This document shows, in pieces, positions 1-9,959 of a stretch of DNA of 64,000 bases. Numbering within the stretch: position 1 is the stretch's first letter; every line of letters begins with the position of its first letter. The stretch covers positions 21,066 through 85,065 of the forward strand of contig CAVUHX010000024.1 of NCBI GenBank assembly GCA_963741405.1, given 5' to 3'. The stretch is from Roseiarcus sp963741405 (GTDB lineage Bacteria > Pseudomonadota > Alphaproteobacteria > Rhizobiales > Beijerinckiaceae). Position numbers and translations under genes: made by a program. The notes under the pieces were generated by a model, which was not told the origin of the DNA, did no database searches, and worked only from the letters and a program-made list of their open reading frames with translations.

Positions 1-1136
1 CGCAGCGCCGGCGCCTGGGCCTTGCCACCGACGCGGCTGACGCTCAAGCCGACGTCGACCGCCGGACGCTGGTTGGCGGCGAAGAGGCGCGAGTCGAGCA
101 CGATCTGGCCGTCGGTGATCGAGATGAGATTGGTTGGGATGAAGGCGGAAAGATTGCCGGCGTCGGTCTCGGCGATCGGCAGCGCGGTAAGCGAACCGCC
201 TCCAAGTTCCGGCGCGAGCTTGGCGGCGCGCTCGAGCAGGCGCGCGTGAACATAGAAGATGTCGCCGGGAAAGGCCTCGCGGCCCGGCGGCTCACGGGTC
301 AGGAGCGCAAGCTCGCGATGGGTCGCGGCGTGCTTGGAGAGATCGTCGACGATGACGAGCGCATGGCCGCCCTTGTCCCGGAAATACTCGCCGACCGTGA
401 AACCCGCAAACGGGGCGATCCATTGCAGGGCGGCCGAGGACGCCGCCGAGGCGACAACGAACACGCAGCGCTCCGGCGCGCCATATCGTTTCACCGCCTC
501 GATCACCCGCTCGACCGCGGTCGAGCGCTGCCCGACCGCGACATAGACGCAGACCATGTCGGAGCGCTTCTGGTTGATGATCGTATCGACTGCGATCGCC
601 GTCTTACCGATCGCGCGGTCGCCGATGATCAGCTCCCGCTGGCCGCGCCCGAGCGCAAACAACGCATCCACCACGAGGACTCCGGTCGCGACCGGTTCGG
701 AGACGAGCGCGCGATCGATGATCGCCGGCGCCGGCCTCTCGACTGGATGGAAGGCCTCGGCGTCGATCGCCTCGTCGCGGTCGAGCGGACGCCCGAGCGG
801 GTCGATCACCCGCCCGAGAAGTCCCGGTCCGACCGGAACGCGCGCCGCGTCGCCGGTCGGCGAGACCAGCGAACCGACGCCGATAGCTTCGGCCTCGTCG
901 AAGATTGCGGCATTGACCGCCTCGGCCTCGAGCGACAAGGCGTAGCCCATGCGCCCGCCTTCAAAGCGCAGGAGCTCGCCGAGGCGGGCCTCCGGCAGAC
1001 CCGACAGCCGCGCCACGCCGTCGGCGATCTGCTCGACCCGGCCGACCGATCGCGCCTCTGCCTTCAGCTCCACGCGTTGGAGCGCCGCGCGCCCGGCCTC
1101 CAGCCAATTGGCGTCGTCAGCCGTGGACGCGGTCAT
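1..1136 (-). CDS. atpA: N-type ATP synthase alpha subunit (3' end outside window)
   Basis: Alpha subunit of the F1 catalytic head, the non-catalytic nucleotide-binding partner of AtpD. About 378 residues are visible, starting with ATG at 1136 (MTASTADDANWLEAG); the reading frame runs off the window start, so roughly the C-terminal quarter is missing. The Walker A loop GDRAIGKT lies at about residues 172-179, followed by AVDTIINQ, and the VGQRSTAVERV segment is typical of alpha subunits. The start overlaps the end of atpF by about 20 bases, and atpA is the last gene of the operon seen here; N-ATPase operons normally continue with atpG. The frame is open throughout, unlike atpF upstream. Confidence 0.93.
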   Translation of the reverse strand, partial: MTASTADDANWLEAGRAALQRVELKAEARSVGRVEQIADGVARLSGLPEARLGELLRFEGGRMGYALSLEAEAVNAAIFDEAEAIGVGSLVSPTGDAARVPVGPGLLGRVIDPLGRPLDRDEAIDAEAFHPVERPAPAIIDRALVSEPVATGVLVVDALFALGRGQRELIIGDRAIGKTAIAVDTIINQKRSDMVCVYVAVGQRSTAVERVIEAVKRYGAPERCVFVVASAASSAALQWIAPFAGFTVGEYFRDKGGHALVIVDDLSKHAATHRELALLTREPPGREAFPGDIFYVHARLLERAAKLAPELGGGSLTALPIAETDAGNLSAFIPTNLISITDGQIVLDSRLFAANQRPAVDVGLSVSRVGGKAQAPAL

Positions 1137-1868
1137 GGCGGGTCAACTCCTCGACGATCCGGGCAAGGTCGCTGCGGAAACTGTTGCGGACGACGGCGAG
1201 CGGCGTCTCGAGCTCAAGCCCGGCGATCAGCCGCGAATCGACGGCCACGTCGAAGTCGAGCGGCCGGGCGAGCGCTTTTCCGCATGCCTCGCGGCAGGAC
1301 TGCAACTCCCGGGCGTCAGAGTACGCGCGACGAAGTGAGACGTGCCCGGGCCTCGTCTTCGCCGAACCTCTCGCGGCTCGCCGCCGGCAGCGACGCCAGC
1401 GCCTGCGCCAGCCCGTCGATGAAGCCGTCGACGCGGGCCGAATCCGGAAGGCGCTCGAGCAGCTTGCCGGCGATGTCTACGGCGAGCTTCACCGAGCGGT
1501 CGGAGGCGGCGGCTTCCTCCGCCGCCCGCGTCCAGCGCATCTCCGTCTCAGCCGCGGCGCGCAACTGATCGACCTCCTCGCGGGCCGAGGCGAGTGCTGC
1601 GGCGCGCTGAGCCTCGGCGTCCTCGGCGGCTTGACGCAAGACGTTGTCCCGGCCCGCGACAATTCTCGCGCTCTCGGCTTCAGCCGCCTCCCGCGCCGCG
1701 AGCGCCTGTCTCTTCCCCGCCTCCGCGTCCGACAGAATCTTCGGCCGCCGCCGCCCGGCGCTCGTCGATGATCGCAACGACCGGGTGGAACAGGAACCTG
1801 CTCAGGATCCAGATGAGGATGAGGACGTTGACCGTCTGCAGGGCCAGCGTCCACCAGTCGATCCGCAT
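1117..1868 (-). pseudogene. atpF: N-ATPase AtpF (b subunit with delta-like C-terminus), two apparent frameshifts
   Basis: Stator subunit: N-terminal membrane helix, long charged coiled coil, and a delta-like C-terminus that contacts F1. Three frames are needed. MRIDWWTLALQTVNVLILIW starts at 1868 and gives the membrane helix; near 1742 the frame moves to the coiled-coil part (KILSDAEAGKRQALAARE); near 1310 it moves again to the C-terminal part carrying DSRLIAGLELETP and VVRNSFRSDLARI, which is diagnostic of this fusion. Each change corresponds to one extra base (or two missing). All expected segments are present and well conserved, so this is either recent inactivation or sequence error. It lies 12 bases after atpE and overlaps atpA. 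Confidence 0.82.
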
Positions 1869-1879
1869 CGCGGCGCGGC

Positions 1880-2128
1880 CTATTTGATGAACGGGTTGGC
1901 GAACAGGACGAGCAGGGCGACAACGAGGCAATAGATGGCCATGGTCTCGATCATCGCCAGGCCGACGAACAGGGTGCGCGAGATCGTGCCGGCAGCTTCC
2001 GGTTGGCGCGCGATCGCCTCCATGGCCGAAGCCACCGCCCTGCCCTCGCCGAGACCCGGTCCGATCGCGCCGAGGCCGACGGCGAGCGCGGCGGAGAAGA
2101 TGCTGACGGCTTGGATGAGGTCGTTCAC
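1880..2128 (-). CDS. atpE: N-type ATP synthase c subunit (rotor ring)
   Basis: 82-residue hairpin protein of two membrane helices that forms the rotor ring. The GEGRAVA motif puts Glu28 at the place where Na+-binding c subunits have a Gln or Glu, and the second helix has Glu61-Thr62-Met63-Ala-Ile-Tyr66. In the Na+ signature known from Ilyobacter-type rings (Q32, E65, S66, T67, Y70), the counterparts here are E28, E61, T62, M63 and Y66; the Thr that holds the bound water is Met. The coupling ion is therefore uncertain. The start is ATG at 2128, just outside the stop of atpB (which ends at 2125), so the genes overlap by 4 bases. Confidence 0.93.
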   Translation of the reverse strand: MNDLIQAVSIFSAALAVGLGAIGPGLGEGRAVASAMEAIARQPEAAGTISRTLFVGLAMIETMAIYCLVVALLVLFANPFIK

Positions 2129-2826
2129 TTGATCGCTCCTTGAAGCGGCGCCTCGCTGGACGCCTTGCGCCGCTCGCCGACGGCGGCGCCGATGAAGACG
2201 GTCGCGAGAACCGCGAAAATGTAGGCCTGCACCGTGCCGGTCAGAAGATCGAGCGCCATCAGCGGGATCGGCACGAGCAGCCCGGCCAGCGTGAGGATGA
2301 TTTCGATGACGAAGACGCCGCTCATCACGTTGCCGAACAGGCGGACTATGAGGGAGAAGGTGCGGGTGAACTGCTCGACCACGTTGAGCGGGATCATGAC
2401 CCAGGTCGGTTCCGCATAGGTCGCGAGATAGCCGCGCAGGCCGCGCGTGCGGACGCCCCAGCCGATGGTCGCGATAAAGACGATGAGCGCCATCGCCGCA
2501 TCGGTCTCGATGTGGGCGGTCGGCGGCTCGACGCCCGGAATGAGCGACGACCAGTTCGACAGAAGCGTGAACAGAAAGATCGAGCCGATCAGGGCGCGGA
2601 ACGGGGCCGGGTCGGTCTGCATCGTGTCGCGGAGTTGGCTGTCGATTGTCGATACGATCAACTCGACCGTCGCTTGGGTCCGCGACGGCTGGAGACTGAG
2701 CTTCCGTGTCGCCACAATCGAAACGCCGGCAAGCAGCGCGATCACCGCCCAGGCGACGACGACCGGCTCGGTGACGACGACCGGCCCGACGTGGAACAGC
2801 GGCTCAAGGGTCAGCGGGGACTTCAC
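2125..2826 (-). CDS. atpB: N-type ATP synthase a subunit
   Basis: Membrane stator subunit holding the ion half-channels next to the c ring. I chose the GTG at 2826 (VKSPLTLEPLFHVGP), giving 233 residues, because it overlaps the atpR stop in a GTGA arrangement; a much longer upstream reading would run through atpR. Several hydrophobic helices are visible, and the helix containing VRLFGNVMSG carries the conserved Arg that faces the c-ring carboxylate. The C-terminal GTVQAYIFAVLATVFIG segment is also typical. Frame intact. Confidence 0.9.
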   Translation of the reverse strand: MKSPLTLEPLFHVGPVVVTEPVVVAWAVIALLAGVSIVATRKLSLQPSRTQATVELIVSTIDSQLRDTMQTDPAPFRALIGSIFLFTLLSNWSSLIPGVEPPTAHIETDAAMALIVFIATIGWGVRTRGLRGYLATYAEPTWVMIPLNVVEQFTRTFSLIVRLFGNVMSGVFVIEIILTLAGLLVPIPLMALDLLTGTVQAYIFAVLATVFIGAAVGERRKASSEAPLQGAIK

Positions 2827-3101
2827 GCGAACCTCCGGGCGCAGCGCATGAGGAGCGCGCGCGCCGCGATCAGGCCGGTCGCCGCAGCGAGGAACGGCTC
2901 CGCGCCGAACCTCGCGGCGAGGACGAGCGCCATCCCCAGCATGGCGAAGCGCACGCTCTGGACGGCGACGCCAAGGCCGGTCCGGCCGTTTCGGATGAGG
3001 ACGACGCTCGACCACAGCGAGAAGAAATGGGCCGCCCCCAGCCCGGCGCCCGCGACGAAGCCGATGAGGAGCGGCGCGATCGTCATTGCCTGTGCATCCA
3101 T
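2823..3101 (-). CDS. atpR: N-ATPase assembly subunit AtpR
   Basis: 92-residue protein with about three membrane helices, found only in N-ATPase operons between atpQ and atpB. Visible are a Gly-rich helix with FFSLWSSVVLIRNG and a C-terminal basic tail (RCARRFA). AtpR and AtpQ have been proposed to assist c-ring assembly in this ATPase class. It overlaps atpQ by 19 bases and atpB by 4, consistent with translational coupling. The start may be either ATG 3101 or the Met six codons in. Confidence 0.86.
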   Translation of the reverse strand: MDAQAMTIAPLLIGFVAGAGLGAAHFFSLWSSVVLIRNGRTGLGVAVQSVRFAMLGMALVLAARFGAEPFLAAATGLIAARALLMRCARRFA

Positions 3102-3370
3102 CGCCAGGCGGTCCAGAGGCCTGCAGCGGCTCCCAGCATGATGAGCGGGGCGGTGAAGAAGATCCCCGTCTTCATGGTCGCGTCGAGCCAGCGGCCGGCC
3201 ACGACACCGAGCAGGATCGGCGCGACGATCGCCCAGCCGAGGACGCCGATCTGGCCGAGGCGCGAGGCGACGGTCGGCTCAGGATCTTCGCGGAACTTGC
3301 GGTCCCGCTCCGCCGCGAGCCGCGCCGCCTTCTCGAGCCGGCCGTTGTGTTTTTCCAATGGAGCGATCAT
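3083..3370 (-). CDS. atpQ: N-ATPase AtpQ (AtpI-like membrane protein)
   Basis: 95 residues: a charged, probably coiled N-terminus (RLEKAARLAAERDRKFRED) followed by two membrane helices with a Gly-rich GVVAGRWLD turn as in AtpI-type proteins. It occupies the atpQ place between atpC and atpR, which is characteristic of the N-ATPase gene order. It overlaps atpC by 4 bases (stop of atpC at 3367) and atpR by 19 bases. Confidence 0.86.
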   Translation of the reverse strand: MIAPLEKHNGRLEKAARLAAERDRKFREDPEPTVASRLGQIGVLGWAIVAPILLGVVAGRWLDATMKTGIFFTAPLIMLGAAAGLWTAWRWMHRQ

Positions 3371-3822
3371 GGCGCGGCCTCCCCGGAAAAAGGCAGATCG
3401 CCGTCACCCGGCGGCCGCCCGCCGGGACGCAGAAAGCGCATCAGCTGGCGGAGCGCCCGCGCATGGAGCCTGATCTGCTCGACCTTGGCGCGGCGGTCGG
3501 CGTCGAGTTCGGCTGCGCGCTGAGCGGCCACCTGCGCCTCGAGCCGCTCGAGATCGTCGCCGAGCGTCCCGCGGCGGCAGGCGATGGCGACGCTTCTGCC
3601 GCCACTGACCGTCAAGACGCCACCGCTCAATGCGCAGTAGCGCGCTGCCTCGTTCGCGCCCGTCCAGCGCACGACCGACGGCGGTAGCACCGTCAGGAGA
3701 TCGGCGTGGCCCGGCAGCACGCCGAATGCGCCGCTCGAATCCTCGGCTCGGATTGATCGGACGCCATCGGAATCGACGAGCAGCGACGCTGGCGTCGCGA
3801 TGGTGAAATCGAAGGCCTTCGC

Positions 3823-3826
<4 letters not shown>
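3367..3826 (-). pseudogene. atpC: N-ATPase epsilon subunit, apparent 5' frameshift
   Basis: Epsilon subunit of the central stalk, regulating rotation. The frame reading FDFTIATPASLLVDSDG, then AEDSSGAFGVLPGHAD and a C-terminal helix, is clearly epsilon. No ATG, GTG or TTG lies in this frame between the atpD stop and residue 1 of the conserved region; the only start in the right place is TTG at 3826, which overlaps the atpD TGA and reads LSEG in another frame. Removing one G near 3817 would give LSEAFDFTIATP and a normal protein. The first in-frame standard start (GTG 3720) would delete the conserved N-terminus. Either a one-base insertion or an unusual start. Confidence 0.75.
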
Positions 3827-5271
<1,445 letters not shown>

Positions 5272-5524
5272 TTCCCGGCCTAGGTCCTATTCTGGCGCCG
5301 GCGGCGGTTGGGGGAAAGCAATAACGAACGGGCTTTCGTTGACTTTTTCACGAATTGAACTATGTCAGACCACGCCGGGAGCGACGGAAGGCTCCGGCGC
5401 GGCGTTGACGGTGCGCTTCGCGCCTGCGCATGGCGCGATCAAAATGAACGCCACGGCCCGCGAACTAACCGCGCGGTCACAGAAGCCTCCACAGCCCAGA
5501 CGCGAGCTCGCCAGAGTGGTCGCG

Positions 5525-7198
5525 ATGCGAGACCCGATGAAGTTCAACCAACTCGGCCTGAGCGAAAAAGTGCTCAACGCCGTCGAGGCGGCCGGCTACG
5601 ACACGCCGACGCCTATCCAGGCGCAAGCCATTCCCCATGCCCTGCAAGGCCAGGACATCTTGGGCATCGCCCAGACCGGCACCGGCAAGACCGCCGCCTT
5701 CACCCTGCCGATGCTGTCGCTGCTCGAGCGCGGACGCGCCCGCGCCCGCATGCCGCGAACCCTTATTCTCGAGCCGACGCGCGAGCTTGCCGCCCAGGTC
5801 GAGGAGGCCTTCGCGAAATACGGAATCAATCACAAGCTGAGCGTCGCGCTCCTAATTGGAGGCGTCTCGGACGGCGAGCAGAAGACCAAGATCGATCGCG
5901 GGGCCGACGTCGTCATCGCGACGCCCGGCCGCCTGCTGGACCTCACCGAACGCGCCGGTCTTCTTCTGACCGGCATCGAAATCCTGGTGATCGACGAAGC
6001 CGACCGGATGCTCGACATGGGCTTCATTCCCGATATCGAGCGCATCTGCAAGCTGGTGCCCTTCACGCGCCAGACCCTGTTCTTCTCGGCGACCATGCCG
6101 CCGGAGATCACCCGCCTGACCGAAACGTTTCTGCACAATCCGGTGCGCGTCGAGGTAGCGCGGGCCGCAACCACCGTCGAAAACACCACCCAGACGCTGG
6201 TGCCCTCGGGCGGCGCGCCGCACGATAAGCGTGCGACGCTTCGCCGCATTATCGGGGGGGCCGACAATTTCAAGAACGCGATCATCTTCTGCAACCGCAA
6301 GCGCGACGTTCAGGTGGTCTATCGGTCGCTCGAGAAACACGGCTTCTCGGTCGGCGCCTTGCACGGCGATCTCGACCAACGGGCGCGCATGGCGGCGCTC
6401 GACGCGTTCCGCAACGACCAGGTGCAGTTGCTCGTCTGCTCCGACGTCGCCGCCCGCGGCCTCGACATTCCCGACGTCAGCCACGTCATCAACTTCGACG
6501 CGCCGCACCATTCCGAGGACTACGTTCACCGCATCGGCCGGACTGGTCGCGCCGGCAAGACTGGCCATGCGCTGACCATCGTCACGCGCGCCGATGGCAG
6601 GGCGATCGCCGAAATCGAGAAGCTTATCGCCCGCAAGATCGAATGGCTGCCGGGCGCCGAGATGCCGTCCGCCGAGGAAGAAGAGGAAATCCGCCACGAC
6701 CGTCGCCGGGAGGGCGGTCGGCGGGGCGACGGCCGCCGCCACGGAGGCGAAGTCGACGATCGGGCGAAGCCCGACCGGCGGGCCGATCACGCCTCGGAAT
6801 CGCGCCGCCACCACGCCGAGCGCCCCGTGAAGGAGCGCGTCGCCGCAGATGAGGAGCGCCTTCATCATGCCCAGCGCCCCGCGAAGGAGCGGGTCGCCGC
6901 CGACGACCAGCGCCATCATCAAGCCCCGCGCCCTGCGAAGGAGCAGGCCGCGACCGCCGAGGAGCGCCATCATCATGCCGTGCGCCCGAAGGAGCGGGTT
7001 GCCGCCGCCGAGGACCGCGCAGGCGGGCGGCCGCCAAGATCAGCTCGCTTCGGCGAGCCCGTCCCCAGCGAGCGCGCGCGTCGGGAGAATGGTGAGCCGC
7101 AAGTCGTCGGTCTCGGCGACCACGTGCCGAGCTTCCTCCTGCGCCCGGTGCCTAAACGCCAGAAATCCGCGCAGGAACGCGAACACATCGAGGATTGA
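5525..7198 (+). CDS. DEAD-box RNA helicase (RhlE/RhlB-like) with repetitive basic tail
   Basis: ATP-dependent RNA helicase of about 557 residues. The Q motif (GYDTPTPIQAQ), motif I (AQTGTGKT), Ia (PTRELAAQ), DEAD, SAT and HRIGRTGRAG are all present and in order. After about residue 400 comes a low-complexity Arg/His/Glu tail with four copies of an 18-residue unit (see repeat). The start ATG at 5525 (MRDPMKFNQLGL) places the Q motif at the usual distance; ATG 5537 or 5444 are alternatives. Such helicases act in ribosome assembly or mRNA decay, often in cold; nothing here shows which. It is divergent from atpD. Confidence 0.92.
   Translation: MRDPMKFNQLGLSEKVLNAVEAAGYDTPTPIQAQAIPHALQGQDILGIAQTGTGKTAAFTLPMLSLLERGRARARMPRTLILEPTRELAAQVEEAFAKYGINHKLSVALLIGGVSDGEQKTKIDRGADVVIATPGRLLDLTERAGLLLTGIEILVIDEADRMLDMGFIPDIERICKLVPFTRQTLFFSATMPPEITRLTETFLHNPVRVEVARAATTVENTTQTLVPSGGAPHDKRATLRRIIGGADNFKNAIIFCNRKRDVQVVYRSLEKHGFSVGALHGDLDQRARMAALDAFRNDQVQLLVCSDVAARGLDIPDVSHVINFDAPHHSEDYVHRIGRTGRAGKTGHALTIVTRADGRAIAEIEKLIARKIEWLPGAEMPSAEEEEEIRHDRRREGGRRGDGRRHGGEVDDRAKPDRRADHASESRRHHAERPVKERVAADEERLHHAQRPAKERVAADDQRHHQAPRPAKEQAATAEERHHHAVRPKERVAAAEDRAGGRPPRSARFGEPVPSERARRENGEPQVVGLGDHVPSFLLRPVPKRQKSAQEREHIED
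6809..7020 (+). repeat. Four tandem ~54-bp coding repeats in the helicase tail
   Basis: Four imperfect tandem units encode 17-18 residues each of the form HHAxRPxKERVAADEER. The units are in phase with the helicase frame, so copy number changes would keep the protein open. The encoded segment is highly charged, predicted disordered and His-rich (HH or HHH at each unit start). Confidence 0.85.
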
Positions 7199-7319
7199 CA
7201 GGAAGCGTGGCGGCGTCTTGCGAGGTCGTTTGGGTTTGAGGATTTCGGCCCCGCGGCTGGGACGAAGTGAGTATCGGGAACCGGGCATTACTTGAGGGTA
7301 AGTCCTCAGGCGTGAAGCG

Positions 7320-7610
7320 ATGCTGAAAATCGGGCTGTTTCGGCTGCTCGGTCTTGTGCTGCTCGGCGTCATCATCCCCTTCTTCGCCTACCGGCTGAGT
7401 CGTCTCATTGGCACACGACTTGTGCTTGTCCTGGCGGTCGCCGTCGGACTCGTCTACGGGGCCGTCAAGGCCGATAATCCCTGGAGCGGTGATGGACTAT
7501 TCGGCAACCTGACGTTGATGGCGACAAGCGCGGTCGTTGTGTTCGCCTATGTCGGGCTCACGGTCGGCGTCGCCGCTGCAATCGCGACGGTGATTTCGAA
7601 ACTGCGTTGA
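7320..7610 (+). CDS. Small multi-helix membrane protein, unknown
   Basis: 96 residues with three hydrophobic stretches (LFRLLGLVLLGVIIPFFAY, LVLVLAVAVGLVYG, and a C-terminal helix). No motif recognised. It follows the helicase by 120 bases on the same strand, and codon use resembles the neighbours, so it is probably a real gene. Could be a small inner-membrane protein. Confidence 0.55.
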   Translation: MLKIGLFRLLGLVLLGVIIPFFAYRLSRLIGTRLVLVLAVAVGLVYGAVKADNPWSGDGLFGNLTLMATSAVVVFAYVGLTVGVAAAIATVISKLR

Positions 7611-7651
7611 CGGCTGCCGCCGCCGCCGACACACCAGAAAGGGCGTTAGGC

Positions 7652-7912
7652 TCAACGGCCGTTCTGGTCGATGCAGCCCCACCGCGTGCAGTCGTTGGGA
7701 TTGCGGCTCATGCCGTCCGTCTCATGGATATTGAACGGGTAGGCCAGAAAGGGATTCGGATCACGGAACATTCTCGGGATCTTCTCGGGCGGCAGGCTTT
7801 CCGCCTGGGTCACCGTCATGACCGGCATATCCTGGGCTCGCGAGTGAGATGCGGCGCAAATTGGCCCAATCGCAACGGCGAACACCAGCCGCCGGATGAT
7901 CAATGGTCGCAT
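7652..7912 (-). CDS. Secreted hypothetical protein
   Basis: I chose ATG 7912 (MRPLIIRRLVFAVAIG) because it gives a clean signal peptide ending near ASHSRA-QD; a longer start at 7960 exists. The mature part is about 60 residues, Pro-rich, with PPEKIPRMFRDPNPF and two Cys near the C-terminus (DCTRWGC) that may form a disulfide in the periplasm. No family recognised. Confidence 0.5.
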   Translation of the reverse strand: MRPLIIRRLVFAVAIGPICAASHSRAQDMPVMTVTQAESLPPEKIPRMFRDPNPFLAYPFNIHETDGMSRNPNDCTRWGCIDQNGR

Positions 7913-8080
7913 TTCCGCGCTCTGCGTACTCGCGGACTTCCCAAGCGCCAAATCTATCATTACAGAGCCTTATGGCACGTTGTTATCGCGCGGCCTGAAT
8001 TATCGTTTCATTTTCACTAACGCGCCTGCCCTGCGCGCCAGTCTGCTTCAGGCTCGCCTCCAAAGCGCGGCTGGCAGCGC

Positions 8081-8467
8081 TCAGGCCGACGCATTCAGGG
8101 CTTCCTCGCTCACCGGCGTGATGGAGACGCTCTCGCCGCAGCCGCAGGCCGAGGTCTCGTTGGGGTTGCGGAAGGAGAAGGTCGCCGACAGCCGGTCGAC
8201 CTTGAAGTCCATCTCGGAGCCGAGCAGGAACAGGATCGCCTTCGGGTCGATCAGCAACTTGACACCCTTGTCGTCAACGACCTCGTCAAGCGGCGAAACC
8301 TCTTCAGCCAACTCCATCGTGTAGGACATTCCGGCGCAGCCGCCGTTCTTTACCCCGACCCGGAGGCCCGCGATCGGCTTGCCGGCGGCTTCCGTCAGTT
8401 CGCGGACGCGGGCCGCCGCGGCATCGGTCAACGTCATCACCTGCCGTCGCAGGAGTCTCGAAGCCAT
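8081..8467 (-). CDS. A-type Fe-S cluster carrier (SufA/IscA/ErpA family)
   Basis: 128-residue A-type carrier that accepts Fe-S clusters and passes them to apoproteins. The three Cys ligands are in NGGCAGMSY and ACGCGES. The family usually has about 110 residues; the extra N-terminal MASRLLRRQV suggests the true start could be Met11 (MTLTDAAAARV). It stands alone here, away from suf genes within the window. Confidence 0.9.
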   Translation of the reverse strand: MASRLLRRQVMTLTDAAAARVRELTEAAGKPIAGLRVGVKNGGCAGMSYTMELAEEVSPLDEVVDDKGVKLLIDPKAILFLLGSEMDFKVDRLSATFSFRNPNETSACGCGESVSITPVSEEALNASA

Positions 8468-8640
8468 GTCGTTCTCCGTCAGCTGGGGTCAAGGCCCGGC
8501 GCCGTCATGGTCATATAGCACCGGAGTCCCCGGTTTGACAGGGCCGCGGGGTGACGCACCGCCAGGTCCCGGGGTTCAAGCGCAACGTGGGCAGAATGAC
8601 GATCGACCGGTTCCTGCCGGGCGCGCTTCATGCTACGGCC

Positions 8641-8778
8641 ATGAACATGAGCCGCCGACACAAGCACGACGATCCCGAAAACGCCCCGACCCTGCACCGC
8701 TGGACGGCGAGGCATTACATCATTTCGGCGGTTATCATCCTGCTCGCTGTCGGCGCCTTCGCTTATAGCTGGTCTTAG
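8641..8778 (+). CDS. Possible small single-helix membrane protein
   Basis: The C-terminal 45 residues of an ORF opening at 8551: MNMSRRHKHDDPENAP, a basic stretch, then one hydrophobic helix (YIISAVIILLAVGAFAY). No Shine-Dalgarno sequence is obvious before ATG 8641 and no homologous family is recognised, so this is a weak call based on the helix and the lack of a better frame. Confidence 0.35.
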   Translation: MNMSRRHKHDDPENAPTLHRWTARHYIISAVIILLAVGAFAYSWS

Positions 8779-8970
8779 GCGCCCAATCCGAGCAATCGAC
8801 AAATCGATGGCCGACTGCGCCGCCGAGTTCAAGCTGTCGCCCTGCATCGCTTATGTGATCATCGACACAGCGGCGTTCAGCTCGCGGCGACAATTTCCGG
8901 CGGCTCCGCTTCTGGAGCTTCGGCCGCAAGTGTGGCAAAGCGCTGACGCTCAACCGAACCGGGTTATCTC

Positions 8971-9837
8971 GTGCAGCCGCTGCCCAGCCAGGCCGATCTT
9001 CTCGCCCGCATAGCCGAGGCGCTCGAGCGCCTCGCGCCCCCTGCCCCCTCGAAACCCGATTTCGACGCGGCGGAAGCCTTCGTCTGGCGGGCCGAGCGCG
9101 GGACGCTCGCGCCGGTCGCCAAGGTCAACCGGGTCGACATCATGCTTCTCAAGGGGATCGACAGGGTTCGCGATCTTCTGGTTGAAAATACCGAGCGCTT
9201 CGCCCGCAGCCTGCCGGCCAATAACGCGCTCCTTTGGGGCGCCCGCGGCATGGGCAAGTCGTCGCTGGTCAAGGCGGCGCAGGCCGCGATCAACCGCGAG
9301 ACGGGCGTGGACGGGCGGCTCAAGCTGGTCGAAATTCACCGCGAGGACATCGAGGGCCTGCCGGCGCTGATGATTCTGCTCCGCGAGGAGCCCTATCGCT
9401 TCATCGTCTTCTGCGACGACCTCTCGTTCGACGCCGGCGACACCTCCTACAAATCTCTGAAGGCGGCACTCGAGGGCGGCGTTGAAGGCCGGCCAGCGAA
9501 CGTCCTCTTCTATGCGACCTCCAACCGCCGCCACCTCCTGCCGCGCGACATGGTGGAGAACGAGCGGGGAAGCGCCATCAATCCGGGCGAGGCGGTCGAG
9601 GAGAAAGTCTCGCTGTCCGACCGCTTCGGCCTCTGGCTCGGATTCCACCATTGCAACCAGGACGATTATCTCGCCATGGTTCATGCCTACGCCGCACATT
9701 TCGGGCTCGACGCACCCGCCGAGGAAATCGAGGCCCAGGCGCTCGAATGGGCGACGACACGCGGCTCCCGCTCCGGCCGCGCCGCCTGGCAGTTCACGCA
9801 GGATCTGGCCGGCCGGCTCGGGAAAGCGCTCGGCTGA
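8971..9837 (+). CDS. DUF815 family ATP-binding (AAA-like) protein
   Basis: 288 residues from a GTG start at 8971. The Walker A sequence is WGARGMGKSSLVK, Walker B is VFCDDLSFD, and YATSNRRHLLPR is a sensor-like motif typical of DUF815 proteins, which are widespread in proteobacteria and of unknown cellular role. It is convergent with clpA, about 120 bases away. Confidence 0.85.
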   Translation: MQPLPSQADLLARIAEALERLAPPAPSKPDFDAAEAFVWRAERGTLAPVAKVNRVDIMLLKGIDRVRDLLVENTERFARSLPANNALLWGARGMGKSSLVKAAQAAINRETGVDGRLKLVEIHREDIEGLPALMILLREEPYRFIVFCDDLSFDAGDTSYKSLKAALEGGVEGRPANVLFYATSNRRHLLPRDMVENERGSAINPGEAVEEKVSLSDRFGLWLGFHHCNQDDYLAMVHAYAAHFGLDAPAEEIEAQALEWATTRGSRSGRAAWQFTQDLAGRLGKALG

Positions 9838-9959
9838 GGCTGTTCAGCCCGTCGAGCAGGCCGCATATTTCACCGGCGTCGACGAGGCGTCCCGGCGAGG
9901 GCCAAGCCGGCCGCCGGCGACAGGCGCCCGAACTCTCAGAGAGAGGCCAAGCAAATACG

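Noticed and set aside
246..1568. Long plus-strand open frame (440 codons) across atpA/atpF
   Set aside because: Antisense to recognised ATPase subunits; Arg-rich with no recognisable domain, a product of GC-rich third-position bias.
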